A stretch of DNA of 45,968 nucleotides from Kmv34 sp964524965 (lineage in GTDB: Bacteria > Aerophobota > Aerophobia > Aerophobales > B3-G15), in contig CAZGDY010000004.1 of NCBI GenBank assembly GCA_964524965.1, forward strand, positions 1-45,968. The letters run 5' to 3'. The notes below the pieces were generated by a model, which did no database searches, had not been told where the DNA came from, and saw nothing but the letters and a program-made list of their open reading frames with translations. How positions within the stretch are numbered: the first letter of the stretch is position 1; the number at the start of each line of letters is the position of its first letter. A program made the translations under genes and the position numbers. Below are positions 32,330 to 40,970 of the stretch, piece by piece.

Positions 32330-33097
32330 TTACTCCTTGTTTTTCAGATTAAGAGCAACAAAATTAAGTCCCTGCAAGGTTAAATCAAGATTAATCTCTT
32401 TAATTTTTTCGCATTCCAACCCAATAATTCTTCCCCAACCTCCTGTAGCAATAACATTAAACTTTTGCCCCGTTTCTTTTTCGATCTGACTTAATACTTC
32501 CTTAACCATCCCTATGAAGGTATAAAACATCCCGGAAGTTACATTATCAGAAGTATTTTTCCCAATAACCAGATTAGGCTTTTTGAATTTAACCGGGAAA
32601 AGTCTTTCTGCCTTCTGCCACAAACCCTCAGAAGTAACGCGAATACCTGGAGCAATTACCCCACCTATATATTCACCTTTTTTGGATATAACATCAAAGG
32701 TGGTAGCCGTACCAAAATCTACAACTACAGCTGGTATCTGATACATCCTGTTAACAGCAATAACATTAGCTATTCTGTCAGCTCCGAGCTCTTCGGGATT
32801 ATCACAGAGAATAGGAATGTTGGCTATCTGATGAGTAAGTTCTATGGGAGATACCTCAAAATACCTGAGCACAGCTTTCTTTATAGTTAAAAAAGTACTT
32901 TGAACCACGGAAGAGATAACTACTACATCAATAACAGGTTTTTCTGGTGATATTTTTAGCCAATTCATCAACATAATACCCCATTCATCGGGTTCTTTAT
33001 CTGGATGAGTGGAAAAAGTGCCTCTGAGAAGTACCATCTCCTCATTAAAAAGACCTGTCTTTGTAATTGTATTGCCAATATCAATAACTAAATTCAT
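32330..33097 (-). CDS. coaX: Type III pantothenate kinase
   Basis: 255 residues, first step of coenzyme A synthesis, ATP + pantothenate to phosphopantothenate. The ASKHA-fold signatures are visible: DIGNTITK (residues 5-12, phosphate loop), GADRIANV near 104-111, DFGTATTFD (catalytic Asp near 127) and GGVIAPG. Length fits CoaX. GAGGAG lies nine bases before the ATG. It is separated from birA by 204 bases with no obvious feature, and overlaps the following gene by one base if that gene starts at 32330. Confidence 0.93.
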   Translation of the reverse strand: MNLVIDIGNTITKTGLFNEEMVLLRGTFSTHPDKEPDEWGIMLMNWLKISPEKPVIDVVVISSVVQSTFLTIKKAVLRYFEVSPIELTHQIANIPILCDNPEELGADRIANVIAVNRMYQIPAVVVDFGTATTFDVISKKGEYIGGVIAPGIRVTSEGLWQKAERLFPVKFKKPNLVIGKNTSDNVTSGMFYTFIGMVKEVLSQIEKETGQKFNVIATGGWGRIIGLECEKIKEINLDLTLQGLNFVALNLKNKE

Positions 33098-33301
33098 AGG
33101 TAGAACTCCTCGTACACGATACTAGTTTAAATTTCCCGAAGAACAACTTTTCCAGAAAAACTTTCCCTTCTCTAAAAGTATTATCCAATAGTTCTTTTTT
33201 GAGAGAATTTACCGATCGTAGCACAAAATTTTACAAAAATTAAAAGTAAAGCTTAGCCCCTTATTATCGAAAATATCCAGGAGGAATAATAATTAAATCT
33301 A

Positions 33302-34084
33302 CTAAGGCCCTAAATAATCGATTGAAACAGATTCTCCTGGAGTTATTGTCTGTTGCTGACCTTCTTCTGATTCTACAATTAAATGTCCTTGGTAATCAAT
33401 ACCTTTAACCCGAACTATCTTGTCCTCACCAGAAAAAGTTAATCGCACCAATTTTTCTGTAAAAGGAAAAAAGTTTTGAAGTTTATTTATAAGTAAAGTC
33501 TGGCTTAATTTAGAAAGAAAATATAAATCTTCCAAAATAGTAAGGAAACAATCTAAAAAATAAAAAGGATAAGTTAACCTGTGGGTTTCTAATAAAAGCG
33601 ATGTGGCTGAGTTCTCCAAAGACAAAGGAAAATGCTCAACATTAAGGTTTATCCCTACTCCCAGGATTACCCATTTTACTTTTTCCTTCTCGGCTTTTAG
33701 CTTGCACATTGCTCCTCCTATCTTTTTTCCCCTAATAAAAGTATCGTTGGGCCAGCTAATATAAGCATCAGAAGAAGAAATCTTTTTAATTGTCTTAACT
33801 GTTGCTGCTGCCCCCAATAAAGGATAAATAAAGGTTTGCTCTGGCGAACAAGGAGGACGTAAGATAATTGAAAACCATAAACCTCCTGATGGTGAAAACC
33901 ATTTTCTTCCTCTGCGTCCTTCTCCTTTAAACTGCTTGTCAGCCACAATCACAGTCCCTTCTTTTTCTCCTTTCTCGGCAAAAGAAAAAGCTATCTTATT
34001 GGTAGATTCAACAATTGGAAAGTGGTGTATAATTTTACCCAGTGTTTTACGTTTAGTTTCCTCGATTGGCAACTTATAGCTCAT
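33302..34084 (-). CDS. birA: Biotin--[biotin carboxyl carrier protein] ligase, catalytic domain only
   Basis: 260 residues. The biotinyl-AMP loop GEGRRGRKW, GGLWFSI, the WPND motif, and KIGG-then-GVGINLN are present, followed by a C-terminal SH3-like domain. The N-terminal DNA-binding helix-turn-helix of bifunctional BirA is absent, so it ligates biotin but should not act as the biotin-operon repressor. It lies two bases from ribF. Confidence 0.92.
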   Translation of the reverse strand: MSYKLPIEETKRKTLGKIIHHFPIVESTNKIAFSFAEKGEKEGTVIVADKQFKGEGRRGRKWFSPSGGLWFSIILRPPCSPEQTFIYPLLGAAATVKTIKKISSSDAYISWPNDTFIRGKKIGGAMCKLKAEKEKVKWVILGVGINLNVEHFPLSLENSATSLLLETHRLTYPFYFLDCFLTILEDLYFLSKLSQTLLINKLQNFFPFTEKLVRLTFSGEDKIVRVKGIDYQGHLIVESEEGQQQTITPGESVSIDYLGP

Positions 34085-34085
34085 T

Positions 34086-35027
34086 TTAACAATTTCCGAA
34101 TAAAAAAGTATAGTCCTTCAATATTCTTTCTGCTCTCTCTTTATCTTTTTTGAATTGCCGAGAAAATTGTACTGGCGCTAAAAAGGGGTGAATATCTCTT
34201 ATTTTTTCTACCAGATTTACTTTCAATGTCTTTCCGCAAAGATCGCCCTTAAAACCCATTATATGAACTTGAACATCTAAAGTAAAATCTTCAAAAGCAG
34301 ATTTGCCACCAACATTTATCACAGCTTTGTATTTTACCCCAAATTCCTCTATATACCCTACATAAACTCCTCCTCCAGGAAGCAGCTTATGAGAATCGGT
34401 TTGTAAACTAACAGTAGAACAACTAATTTCTTGACCTTTCTCTCTTCCGGCAATCGCTTTACCGATAATGGTGGAAAAACGACCTAATCCCTGTGCAACC
34501 TTATCTACCTTTCCTTCTCCAAGCCATTTTCTAAGTAAAGAACTACCGATTTTCTCTCCATCTAATTTTAGAGATGGGGCAGTTTTGAGTTGGTAGCCAA
34601 ACTCAGCTTGCTTCTGGTATAAAAAATTAATATTTCCTTCCCTCTTGAGTCCAAAATTAAATTCTTCCCCCACTACAATCTGACGAATATCAAAAATCTC
34701 GTTTAGTTTTTGCAAAAATTCTTGGGGAGAAAGATTGGCAAATTGAGAATCAAAGGTAAAAACCTGCGTTAAATTAATTCCCAACAAACAAAAGATTTCC
34801 TTTTTCTCCTCCCAGGAAGTCAAAAACTTCATCCTTTTACCAGAAAAAAACTCGAGAGGGTGAGGATTAAAGGTAATCACGCAACTTTGAATATTATTTA
34901 GTTTTGCCTTTTCGACAATTTCATTTATAATTTTCTGGTGGCCACGATGAACTCCATCAAAAAATCCTATGGTTAAAAAAACACTTAGTTTTTCTTTTGT
35001 CTTAGAAAAAACCTTTCTTATCATCAT
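34086..35027 (-). CDS. ribF: Bifunctional riboflavin kinase/FAD synthetase
   Basis: 313 residues. The N-terminal FMN adenylyltransferase has TIGFFDGVHRGH near residues 20-31, and a later FNFG near 124. The C-terminal flavokinase has GGGVYVGYIE, the GGKSAFED segment (normally GxRPTF-type, here divergent) and GKTLKVNLVEKIR. It makes FMN and FAD, in demand given the many flavoproteins in this window. It is in the usual truB-ribF order, with two bases between genes. Confidence 0.93.
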   Translation of the reverse strand: MMIRKVFSKTKEKLSVFLTIGFFDGVHRGHQKIINEIVEKAKLNNIQSCVITFNPHPLEFFSGKRMKFLTSWEEKKEIFCLLGINLTQVFTFDSQFANLSPQEFLQKLNEIFDIRQIVVGEEFNFGLKREGNINFLYQKQAEFGYQLKTAPSLKLDGEKIGSSLLRKWLGEGKVDKVAQGLGRFSTIIGKAIAGREKGQEISCSTVSLQTDSHKLLPGGGVYVGYIEEFGVKYKAVINVGGKSAFEDFTLDVQVHIMGFKGDLCGKTLKVNLVEKIRDIHPFLAPVQFSRQFKKDKERAERILKDYTFLFGNC

Positions 35028-35029
35028 TA

Positions 35030-35959
35030 TTAGACAAGCACCCTGAGATATTTAAATCCTACCTTATCTTTTGCAAAATGGAAACCACTTTGCAAAGCCA
35101 CCCCTACAGCTAGAAGCCTGCCTTCTTTTGAGCAAAGCCTCACTCTATCGCCTTTTTCTAAATCAGGAGAAATTCCAAAAAAATGAGAAAAATAAAGGGG
35201 CCTGCCCCATTTTATTAATTTCTCTACTCCTTCTTTCACTAAAATTTTTGGAAAATTAGGGAGGGCATCAGCCGGAGAAAAAAGAATCTTACTTAACTCA
35301 CCTTTCTCCGTCGCTTTTTGAACATTTTTTAGGTCCTGAGCACTCTTTAATGAAAAAGGGCCAATTTTTGTTCGGCAAAGTGAAGCTTGATAAGCTCCAT
35401 ATCCGGATGCTTCACCAATGTCCCGACATAAACTCCTAACATAAGTACCCTTGGAACAGCAAAGTTCAAATACAGCTTCGGGATGTACTCCTGGATGAAA
35501 TCCTATCAGCCTTAAATCATATATGTACACCTGGCGAGGAGGTACTTCCACCTTTGTACCCTTTCTTGCCAGATTATACAAGCGCTCTCCCTGCCAGTGG
35601 ACAGCCGAGTACATAGGAGGCTTCTGAAATATCTTACCCTTAAAGCGGTGAAAAATAGCTCTCACTTGTTCTTCTTTTAAGGAAGAAGCGTCTTTCTTTT
35701 CTATAACCTCTCCTTCCTCATCGAGAGTACTAGTAAAAATTCCAAATATTATTCTACATTGATAGGTTTTATCTAACTCCTGAAGGAAGGGTGTCAATTT
35801 AGTCACTTTGCCTACGCAAACAAGAAGTAGCCCTTGAGCGGCAGGATCCAAAGTCCCTGCATGACCAATCTTCTTTTCTCCAATAAGAGCTCTCATCCTT
35901 TTCACAACTTCGTGAGAGCTTATCCCTTTGGACTTATCTATCAAAAATAAACTGTCCAT
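35030..35959 (-). CDS. truB: tRNA pseudouridine-55 synthase
   Basis: 309 residues. GHAGTLDPAAQGLL contains the catalytic Asp38. The KPPMYSAVHWQGERLYNLAR and CSKGTYVRSLCRDIG motifs are family standard. A C-terminal PUA-like part extends from about 240. It modifies U55 of the T-loop of tRNAs. It sits directly after the DUF503 gene; rbfA, which usually lies between, is missing. Confidence 0.94.
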   Translation of the reverse strand: MDSLFLIDKSKGISSHEVVKRMRALIGEKKIGHAGTLDPAAQGLLLVCVGKVTKLTPFLQELDKTYQCRIIFGIFTSTLDEEGEVIEKKDASSLKEEQVRAIFHRFKGKIFQKPPMYSAVHWQGERLYNLARKGTKVEVPPRQVYIYDLRLIGFHPGVHPEAVFELCCSKGTYVRSLCRDIGEASGYGAYQASLCRTKIGPFSLKSAQDLKNVQKATEKGELSKILFSPADALPNFPKILVKEGVEKLIKWGRPLYFSHFFGISPDLEKGDRVRLCSKEGRLLAVGVALQSGFHFAKDKVGFKYLRVLV

Positions 35960-35974
35960 TCGGGAACCTTTTTG

Positions 35975-36256
35975 TCATAAGATTTCTTTTTTAAACTCAA
36001 TTATAAAAAATTCCTTTTCCCTATTCAAAAACTCTAAAATCTTGTCTAAAACCTTATTAGAATAATTGGTCTCTGAGGAAAGAAATGCTATTCCAAGCTT
36101 TGCTCTTTGCCATAAAGAATGATCACCTATCTCAGCCATCGAAACATTAAAATTATTCCGGATACGAGAAATCAAACTTTTAATTATTCTGCGTTTATCT
36201 TTTAAAGAATTAGAGGAAGACAAGCGAATGTATATTTCTAAAGTGCCTATGATCAT
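35975..36256 (-). CDS. DUF503 family protein (YlxP-like)
   Basis: A 93-residue small protein of the DUF503 family, which is regularly encoded between infB and rbfA/truB. The family features are L-KDKR-I-K-L, RIRNNFNVSMAEIGDHSLWQRA and the hydrophobic GIAFLSSE. A ferredoxin-like fold is known for the family; the function is unestablished, though the conserved ribosome-maturation context suggests a role in translation. Confidence 0.88.
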   Translation of the reverse strand: MIIGTLEIYIRLSSSNSLKDKRRIIKSLISRIRNNFNVSMAEIGDHSLWQRAKLGIAFLSSETNYSNKVLDKILEFLNREKEFFIIEFKKEIL

Positions 36257-36284
36257 TTAATTTAATAAACGGACATAAAAAGTA

Positions 36285-38116
36285 CTAACGTACCCTTCGT
36301 TGCTGGTAAACCTCGATGGAATCTCCTTTCTGAACCTCATTTGCTCCCTCCACTTTTAAGCCACACTCAAGTCCAGTGGAAACCTCATTAATATCACGAT
36401 CAAATCTCTTGAGACTTGTTATTACACCTTCCCCTATGGATTTATCTTTTCTTATTATCTTCGCCTTAGCTCCTCGAACCACTTTGCCTTCTAGTACATA
36501 GCACCCAGCTACTGTCCCTACGCGGGGGATTTTAAAGGTATCTCTAACTTCAATTTTTGCTACCAAATCATCAATATAAACAGGTTCCAACATGCCTTTG
36601 AGAGATAGTTTAACATCTTCAATAATATCATATATTATACGATATTCTCTTATTTCTATCTCTTCTTGGTTGGCAAGAGTTTGAATTTCCAGAGGAATGA
36701 TAACATTAAAGCTAAATATTGTAGCTTCAGAACTGGCAGCAAGCAAAACATCTGATTTTTTAATATTTCCTATCCCCTGAGATATTACTTTCACTTTTAT
36801 ATTCTCATCCTCCATATTGGCTAAAACATCAGCGATAGCTCTTAGAGCTCCCTGGCTATCAGCTCTTAAAATTAAATTAAGAGTCTTAACTTTTTCTTGA
36901 GGAGAGCTAAAAATACTTTCCAGTGTTATTTTTTCTCTCTTATGCAAGCTTTTTTGCCTAATTTTCTCTTTTGTCTCTTCTGCCATACGTCTTGCCGTTC
37001 GCTCACTACCTACTTTGACAAAAATCTGACCCGGTAAAGATGTACTAGAAAGACCCAGTACCTGCACAGGAGTAGAGGAACCAGCTTCTTTTAATCTTTT
37101 TCCTTCCCAATTTATAAGAGCTCTTATCTTCCCATAAACCCCTCCTCCTCCAATAAGGTCCCCCACCTTCAAAACCCCTTGCTTTATTATTAAAGCGGAA
37201 AAGGCACCTTTTTGCTGATGTACTTCACTTTCCACAACTACTGCTTCTAACTTTCCATTGGGATCAGCAGATAGTTCCATTATTTCTGCCTGNNNNNNNN
37301 NNNNNNNNNNNNNNNNNNNNNNNNNNNNNNNNNNNNNNNNNNNNNNNNNNNNNNNNNNNNNNNNNNNNNNNNNNNNNNNNNNNNNNNNNNNNCTACTGCT
37401 TCTAACTTTCCATTGGGATCAGCAGATAGTTCCATTATTTCTGCCTGCAAAAGTACCATTTCTAAAAGTTCATTTAATCCTTTTTTCTTTAACGCGGAAA
37501 CTTCTACACAAATCGTCTCCCCTCCCCAATCTTCGGGAGTCAAATTATACTTAGTAAGTTGTTTTTTAATTCTATCAGGATCGGCATTTTCCTTATCAAT
37601 TTTATTTATTGCTACCAAAATAGGAACATTCGCTGCCTGAGCATGACTTATAGCCTCTTCAGTTTGAGGCATAACTCCATCATCAGCAGCTATAACTAAC
37701 ACAGCAATATCTGTAATCTGAGCTCCTTGTGCTCTCATAGCAGTAAAAGCTTCATGACCGGGGGTATCAATGAAAACTATTCTTTTCCCTTGAAAGTATA
37801 TCTCTGAGGCTCCGATTTTTTGAGTAATACCTCCTACCTCATTTTGGGTCATCTGAGTGTTACGAATTGCATCTAAAAGAGAAGTCTTTCCATGATCCAC
37901 ATGTCCCAAAAAGGTAACGATAGGATCTCTGGGAGGTAAAACTTTTCCAGAAAGTTTCCCTGGGAGTTTTTTACTTAAAAACCCCTTTATCTCTTTAATT
38001 TCCTGGGAACTGAGGTTACTTAAATTACTTTTACCTTTTGCTCCCAATTCAGATAAAACTTCCCGTAACTTTTTAGTGGGAATTTTTAACTTTCTGGCCA
38101 GTTGATAGACTCGCAA
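36285..38116 (-). CDS. infB: Translation initiation factor IF-2 (contains a spurious assembly gap)
   Basis: The coordinates include 100 N and a duplicated 55-bp flank. Removing both leaves 1677 bases, one frame of 558 codons plus stop, so the gene is intact. A single short IF2-N domain (residues 1-50) is followed almost at once by the GTPase: GHVDHGKT (71-78), DTPGHE (117-122), NKID (171-174). Domains II-IV follow, ending in the initiator-tRNA binding region (GAKAKIIRKDKSIGEG, KGDSIEVYQ). At 558 residues it is shorter than the usual 650-900 because the N-terminal linker is nearly absent. It brings fMet-tRNA to the 30S subunit. Confidence 0.93.
37238..37292. repeat. 55-bp direct repeat, left copy at the infB gap
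   Basis: Identical to 37393-37447. It ends exactly at the first N. This is an assembly overlap left unmerged, not a biological repeat; 55 is a common k-mer length. Confidence 0.92.
37293..37392. other. Spurious scaffold gap of 100 N inside infB
   Basis: The 55 bases on each side of the N run are identical, and the infB frame is restored when one copy and the N are removed. No sequence is missing here. Confidence 0.9.
37393..37447. repeat. 55-bp direct repeat, right copy at the infB gap
   Basis: Begins exactly after the last N and repeats 37238-37292 base for base. It encodes the same infB residues (AEIMELSADPNGKLEAV) on the minus strand. Confidence 0.92.
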
Positions 38117-38132
38117 ATTATAACCTCCCTAG

Positions 38133-39359
38133 CTAAGCCAATTTCTCTTGAGCTTTTTCTAATATCCTCTGTGCCGTTCTAGAACCAATTCCTTCAACCT
38201 CAACCAACTTTTCTAAACCACCTCTTACGATATCTTTAAGAGTTAAAAAGCCATGTTCTCTTAGAGAAATCAGAGTTTTTGATCCTATTCCAGGCAAATT
38301 TTGTAAAAGAATTTCCTCTCTCTCTATTTGTCCCAAAGAACGAATATCTATCTGCCAACCAGTAAGCTTTGCCACTAATTTTACATTTTCTCCATTAGCT
38401 CCAATTGTAAGGGACAATTGATCATCTGTGACTATAACTTTAGCTTCTTTTTTCTCTGCGTCTACCCTAACCTGATGTATTTCTGCTGGTTTTAAAGCAT
38501 TCTTTATGAATTCAGCAACATTAGGACTGTACTTAATTATATCTATTTTTTCTGTACTCATCTCTCTTAAGATAGCTTTTATTCTGGAACCACGCAAACC
38601 TACACATGCTCCAACTGGGTCAATTTTTTCATCATTTGATCTAACCACAACTTTGGCTCTTCTACCTGGATCTCTTTTAATTTGTTCAACCTTTACTATA
38701 CCTTCGCTAATTTCGGGAACTTCCATCTCAAACAGCAGACGTAAAAAATTGGGGTGCGTCTGAGACAAAACAATATGAGGCCCTTTAGGTTCTCTCGTAA
38801 CCCGCATGATATAGGCCAGAATTCTTTCTCCCTGTTTGTAACTCTTGTTAGGAAAAGTCTCTCTTTCGGGTAGAATCCCTTCCATTTTACCAAGGTCAAC
38901 TAAAATAAAGTACTCAGTTTTATATTGAACAGTCCCGCTTACTAATTCTCCCTCTCTTTCCTTAAATTCTTCATAGAATTTATCCTTCTCTTTTTCCACA
39001 ATTTGTTGCATCATAACATACTTTCCAGTACTGGCAGCTACTCGACTAAAATCCAAAGGGTCAACTTCTATCTCTATTTCATCCTCAATTTTAATCTCAG
39101 GATTTATCTTTTGAGCATCTTCAAGCAAAACTTCCACCGCTTTATTTTTAACTTTCTTTACTACCAGTTTTTTAACAAAAACCTTAAATTCTCCTTTTCC
39201 CTCATCTAAATTTACCCACAACTCTCGTGGGGGACAAGAGTACTTCTTTTTATAAGCAAAATAAAGAGCTTCTTTCACACCTTCCAATAAAGTATCTTTG
39301 GTAATGCCCCTCTCTCGCTGAATAGACTCAAGCGCTGAAATTAATTCTGCGTTCTCCAT
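38133..39359 (-). CDS. nusA: Transcription termination/antitermination protein NusA
   Basis: 408 residues. The N-terminal RNA-polymerase-binding domain (with AYKKKY near 32) is followed by an S1 domain (EGELVSGTVQ, near 135), two KH domains (DPVGACVGLRGSRIKAI and LTIGANGENVKLVAKLTGWQIDI) and a C-terminal helix-hairpin-helix pair (LPGIGSKT and VEGIGSRTA). It acts in pausing, termination and antitermination. It lies between proS and infB; the usual upstream rimP is absent, as are ylxR and ylxQ between it and infB. Confidence 0.94.
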   Translation of the reverse strand: MENAELISALESIQRERGITKDTLLEGVKEALYFAYKKKYSCPPRELWVNLDEGKGEFKVFVKKLVVKKVKNKAVEVLLEDAQKINPEIKIEDEIEIEVDPLDFSRVAASTGKYVMMQQIVEKEKDKFYEEFKEREGELVSGTVQYKTEYFILVDLGKMEGILPERETFPNKSYKQGERILAYIMRVTREPKGPHIVLSQTHPNFLRLLFEMEVPEISEGIVKVEQIKRDPGRRAKVVVRSNDEKIDPVGACVGLRGSRIKAILREMSTEKIDIIKYSPNVAEFIKNALKPAEIHQVRVDAEKKEAKVIVTDDQLSLTIGANGENVKLVAKLTGWQIDIRSLGQIEREEILLQNLPGIGSKTLISLREHGFLTLKDIVRGGLEKLVEVEGIGSRTAQRILEKAQEKLA

Positions 39360-39361
39360 AT

Positions 39362-40624
39362 TTAAACCAACTCCTCTACCTTTTTAATAAGTTCTTCTTT
39401 TTTTACTTTTATCAACTCGCCACTTTTACGTTTTTTTATCTCAACATTTCCCTCTTTTAAGAAAGTTTTCCCTACAATTATTTTCAGAGGAATACCTATG
39501 AGATCAGAATCTTTAAACTTTGCTCCTGCTGAGATATCCCTGTCGTCCCATAATACATCTATTGAGGCATCTTTTAACTTTCGATAAAGTTTCTCAGAAA
39601 AATTAAAGGTTCTCTCGGAAGTCGGAATAACTACAACCGCAAATGGTGCAACTTTCTCAGGCCAGATAATACCTTCTTCATCATAGTTTTGCTCAATGAT
39701 AGCAGCAGGAAGACGAGATATTCCAATACCGTAACATCCCATTAATAAAGGAAGTTTTTTTCCTGTTTGGTCTAAAAAAAAAGCTCCTAAACTGGAAGAG
39801 TATTTATAACCCAATTGAAAAAGATGACCTACTTCTAATCCTCTTTTTACTTGTAGAGAAGCCTGGCATACCGGACATCTATTTTCAGACGAAGATTCTT
39901 CATTTTCCTGCCTTACTGCCTTTTCCAGTTTGAATGCATATTCACAGCTCTGACATTCAACTATCTTGTCTTCCCCTAAAGGTGCAAGAGCTATAAATTC
40001 ATGAGAAATATCTCCTCCTATGGGACCACTTTCTGCTTCAACTAACTTATACTCCAGTCCACAACGAGAAAATATCTTCTCATAAGCCTGTTTCATCCCC
40101 TGATAAATTTCTTTCATCTGATCCTCGCCCTGACAAAAACTGTAAGCATCTTTCATTAAAAACTCTCTTGATCTAATTACGCCCCCTCTGGAGCGAAGCT
40201 CATCCCTAAACTTTATTTGAATCTGGTACGCAACAACCGGTAACTTCTTATACGAGGTTAATACCTCTGCCACTAAATCCGTGATGATTTCCTCATGAGT
40301 GGGAGAAAGAATAAACCAACTTCCCTTACGGTCCTTAAAACGTAAAAGCTCTTTTCCATACTCATCCCACCTTCCACTCCTTTTCCAGAGCTCAGCTGGT
40401 TGAATGAAAGGCAAAAGAAGTTGTTGCGCTCCAGCATTATCCATTTCTTCTTTTACCAAGCCAATGATTTTATCTAAGACTCTATAGCCTGCCGGCAGAA
40501 AAGAGTAAAGTCCGGAGGCTGCTGGTTTTATCAGTCCAGCCCTTAGCATTAATTGATGACTAGTAAGCTCTGCCTCCGCGGGAGTTTCTTTAGTAGTAAA
40601 AAATAAATAATTTGAAAGTCTCAC
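39362..40624 (-). CDS. proS: Prolyl-tRNA synthetase lacking the editing (INS) domain
   Basis: 420 residues from a GTG start with AGGAG upstream. Class II signatures are clear: motif 2 FRDELRSRGGVIRSREFLMKD (139-159) and motif 3 GCYGIGISR (296-304), plus the C-terminal anticodon-binding domain. Bacterial ProRS is normally about 570 residues, with an INS domain of about 180 residues between motifs 2 and 3 that clears Ala-tRNAPro. Here that space holds only about 40 residues with four Cys (224, 227, 250, 253), a probable zinc ribbon. It is the first gene of the operon and has its own promoter at 40651-40678. Confidence 0.92.
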   Translation of the reverse strand: MRLSNYLFFTTKETPAEAELTSHQLMLRAGLIKPAASGLYSFLPAGYRVLDKIIGLVKEEMDNAGAQQLLLPFIQPAELWKRSGRWDEYGKELLRFKDRKGSWFILSPTHEEIITDLVAEVLTSYKKLPVVAYQIQIKFRDELRSRGGVIRSREFLMKDAYSFCQGEDQMKEIYQGMKQAYEKIFSRCGLEYKLVEAESGPIGGDISHEFIALAPLGEDKIVECQSCEYAFKLEKAVRQENEESSSENRCPVCQASLQVKRGLEVGHLFQLGYKYSSSLGAFFLDQTGKKLPLLMGCYGIGISRLPAAIIEQNYDEEGIIWPEKVAPFAVVVIPTSERTFNFSEKLYRKLKDASIDVLWDDRDISAGAKFKDSDLIGIPLKIIVGKTFLKEGNVEIKKRKSGELIKVKKEELIKKVEELV

Positions 40625-40650
40625 TCTTCTCCTCTTTTTTTACTCTTTAA

Positions 40651-40678
40651 ATAATACATTTTTAAAGGCTTATGTCAA
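40651..40678 (-). promoter_or_regulatory. Sigma-70 promoter of the proS-nusA-infB operon
   Basis: On the minus strand a perfect TTGACA (40678-40673), 16 bases, TATTAT (40656-40651), about 27 bases before the GTG start at 40624. It is among the best promoter matches in the window. Confidence 0.7.
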
Positions 40679-40688
40679 CTAACCTTCA

Positions 40689-40724
40689 AAATCAAGGGAA
40701 AAAAAATACCGTTTCCCTTGATTT
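40689..40724. terminator. 13-bp perfect hairpin between the etf operon and the proS promoter
   Basis: Arms 40689-40701 and 40712-40724 are perfectly complementary (core ATCAAGGGAAA) around a ten-base loop. It sits after the last gene remnant of the upstream operon and just before the proS promoter, the place for a terminator. The T-run after the stem on the minus strand is short (TTTT), so termination strength is uncertain. Confidence 0.5.
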
Positions 40725-40747
40725 CCTTGTAAATAAAGTTAAATAAT

Positions 40748-40967
40748 TCAAAAAAACTTTAACTGTCCATTTTTCTTTTCTCTTACCTGCTCCTCACCAA
40801 AAATTTCAACTTTACAATATATACCATCATAACCACATCTAATTTTACAAAGTAAGACAACCACCAAAATAAAGATCCCTAAATTTGTCCAGGCCAGAAA
40901 TATCCATATCCCCGGAAGTAACTCTACTATATTTAAAATGAATATGAAAATCAGCTATAAAGGACAT
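40748..40967 (-). pseudogene. Relic of an endonuclease-Q-like PHP-domain gene
   Basis: Three bases after the RtcB-like stop, an ATG (40967) opens a frame of 40 codons beginning MSFIADFHIHFKYSR, followed by TSGDMDI. This is the start of PHP-domain EndoQ/TIGR00375 proteins (ADLHIH-YSRATS pattern). The frame stops at 40845. In another frame, the bases down to a TGA at 40750-40748 encode CGYDGIYCKVEIFGEE, which resembles the GYDGxYGK-type C-terminal end of the same family as I recall it. A normal gene is about 1.2 kb, so about 1 kb of the middle is gone and the frame is broken. The C-terminal match is from memory and less certain than the N-terminal one. Confidence 0.55.
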
Positions 40968-40970
40968 CGA

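Noticed and set aside
33275..33300. Plus-strand AGGAGG sequence near 33280 as a start of a rightward gene
   Set aside because: No start codon or sustained coding frame follows it; it is opposite the birA end.
37238..37447. A biological direct repeat or insertion target duplication
   Set aside because: The repeat copies end exactly at the N boundaries, lie within a conserved gene and have no mobile element between them. An assembly cause is sufficient.
36285..38116. A split or frameshifted infB (two genes)
   Set aside because: The break coincides with the N run and its duplicated 55-bp flanks; collapsing them restores one frame.
40748..40958. A minus-strand frame that reads as a small membrane protein with long Ile/Leu/Val runs
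   Set aside because: It has no usable start codon or ribosome site (a stop lies just before it), and the hydrophobic part overlaps the PHP-like N-terminus in the neighbouring frame. Its tail looks like the end of an EndoQ-type protein, so it was called a pseudogene instead.
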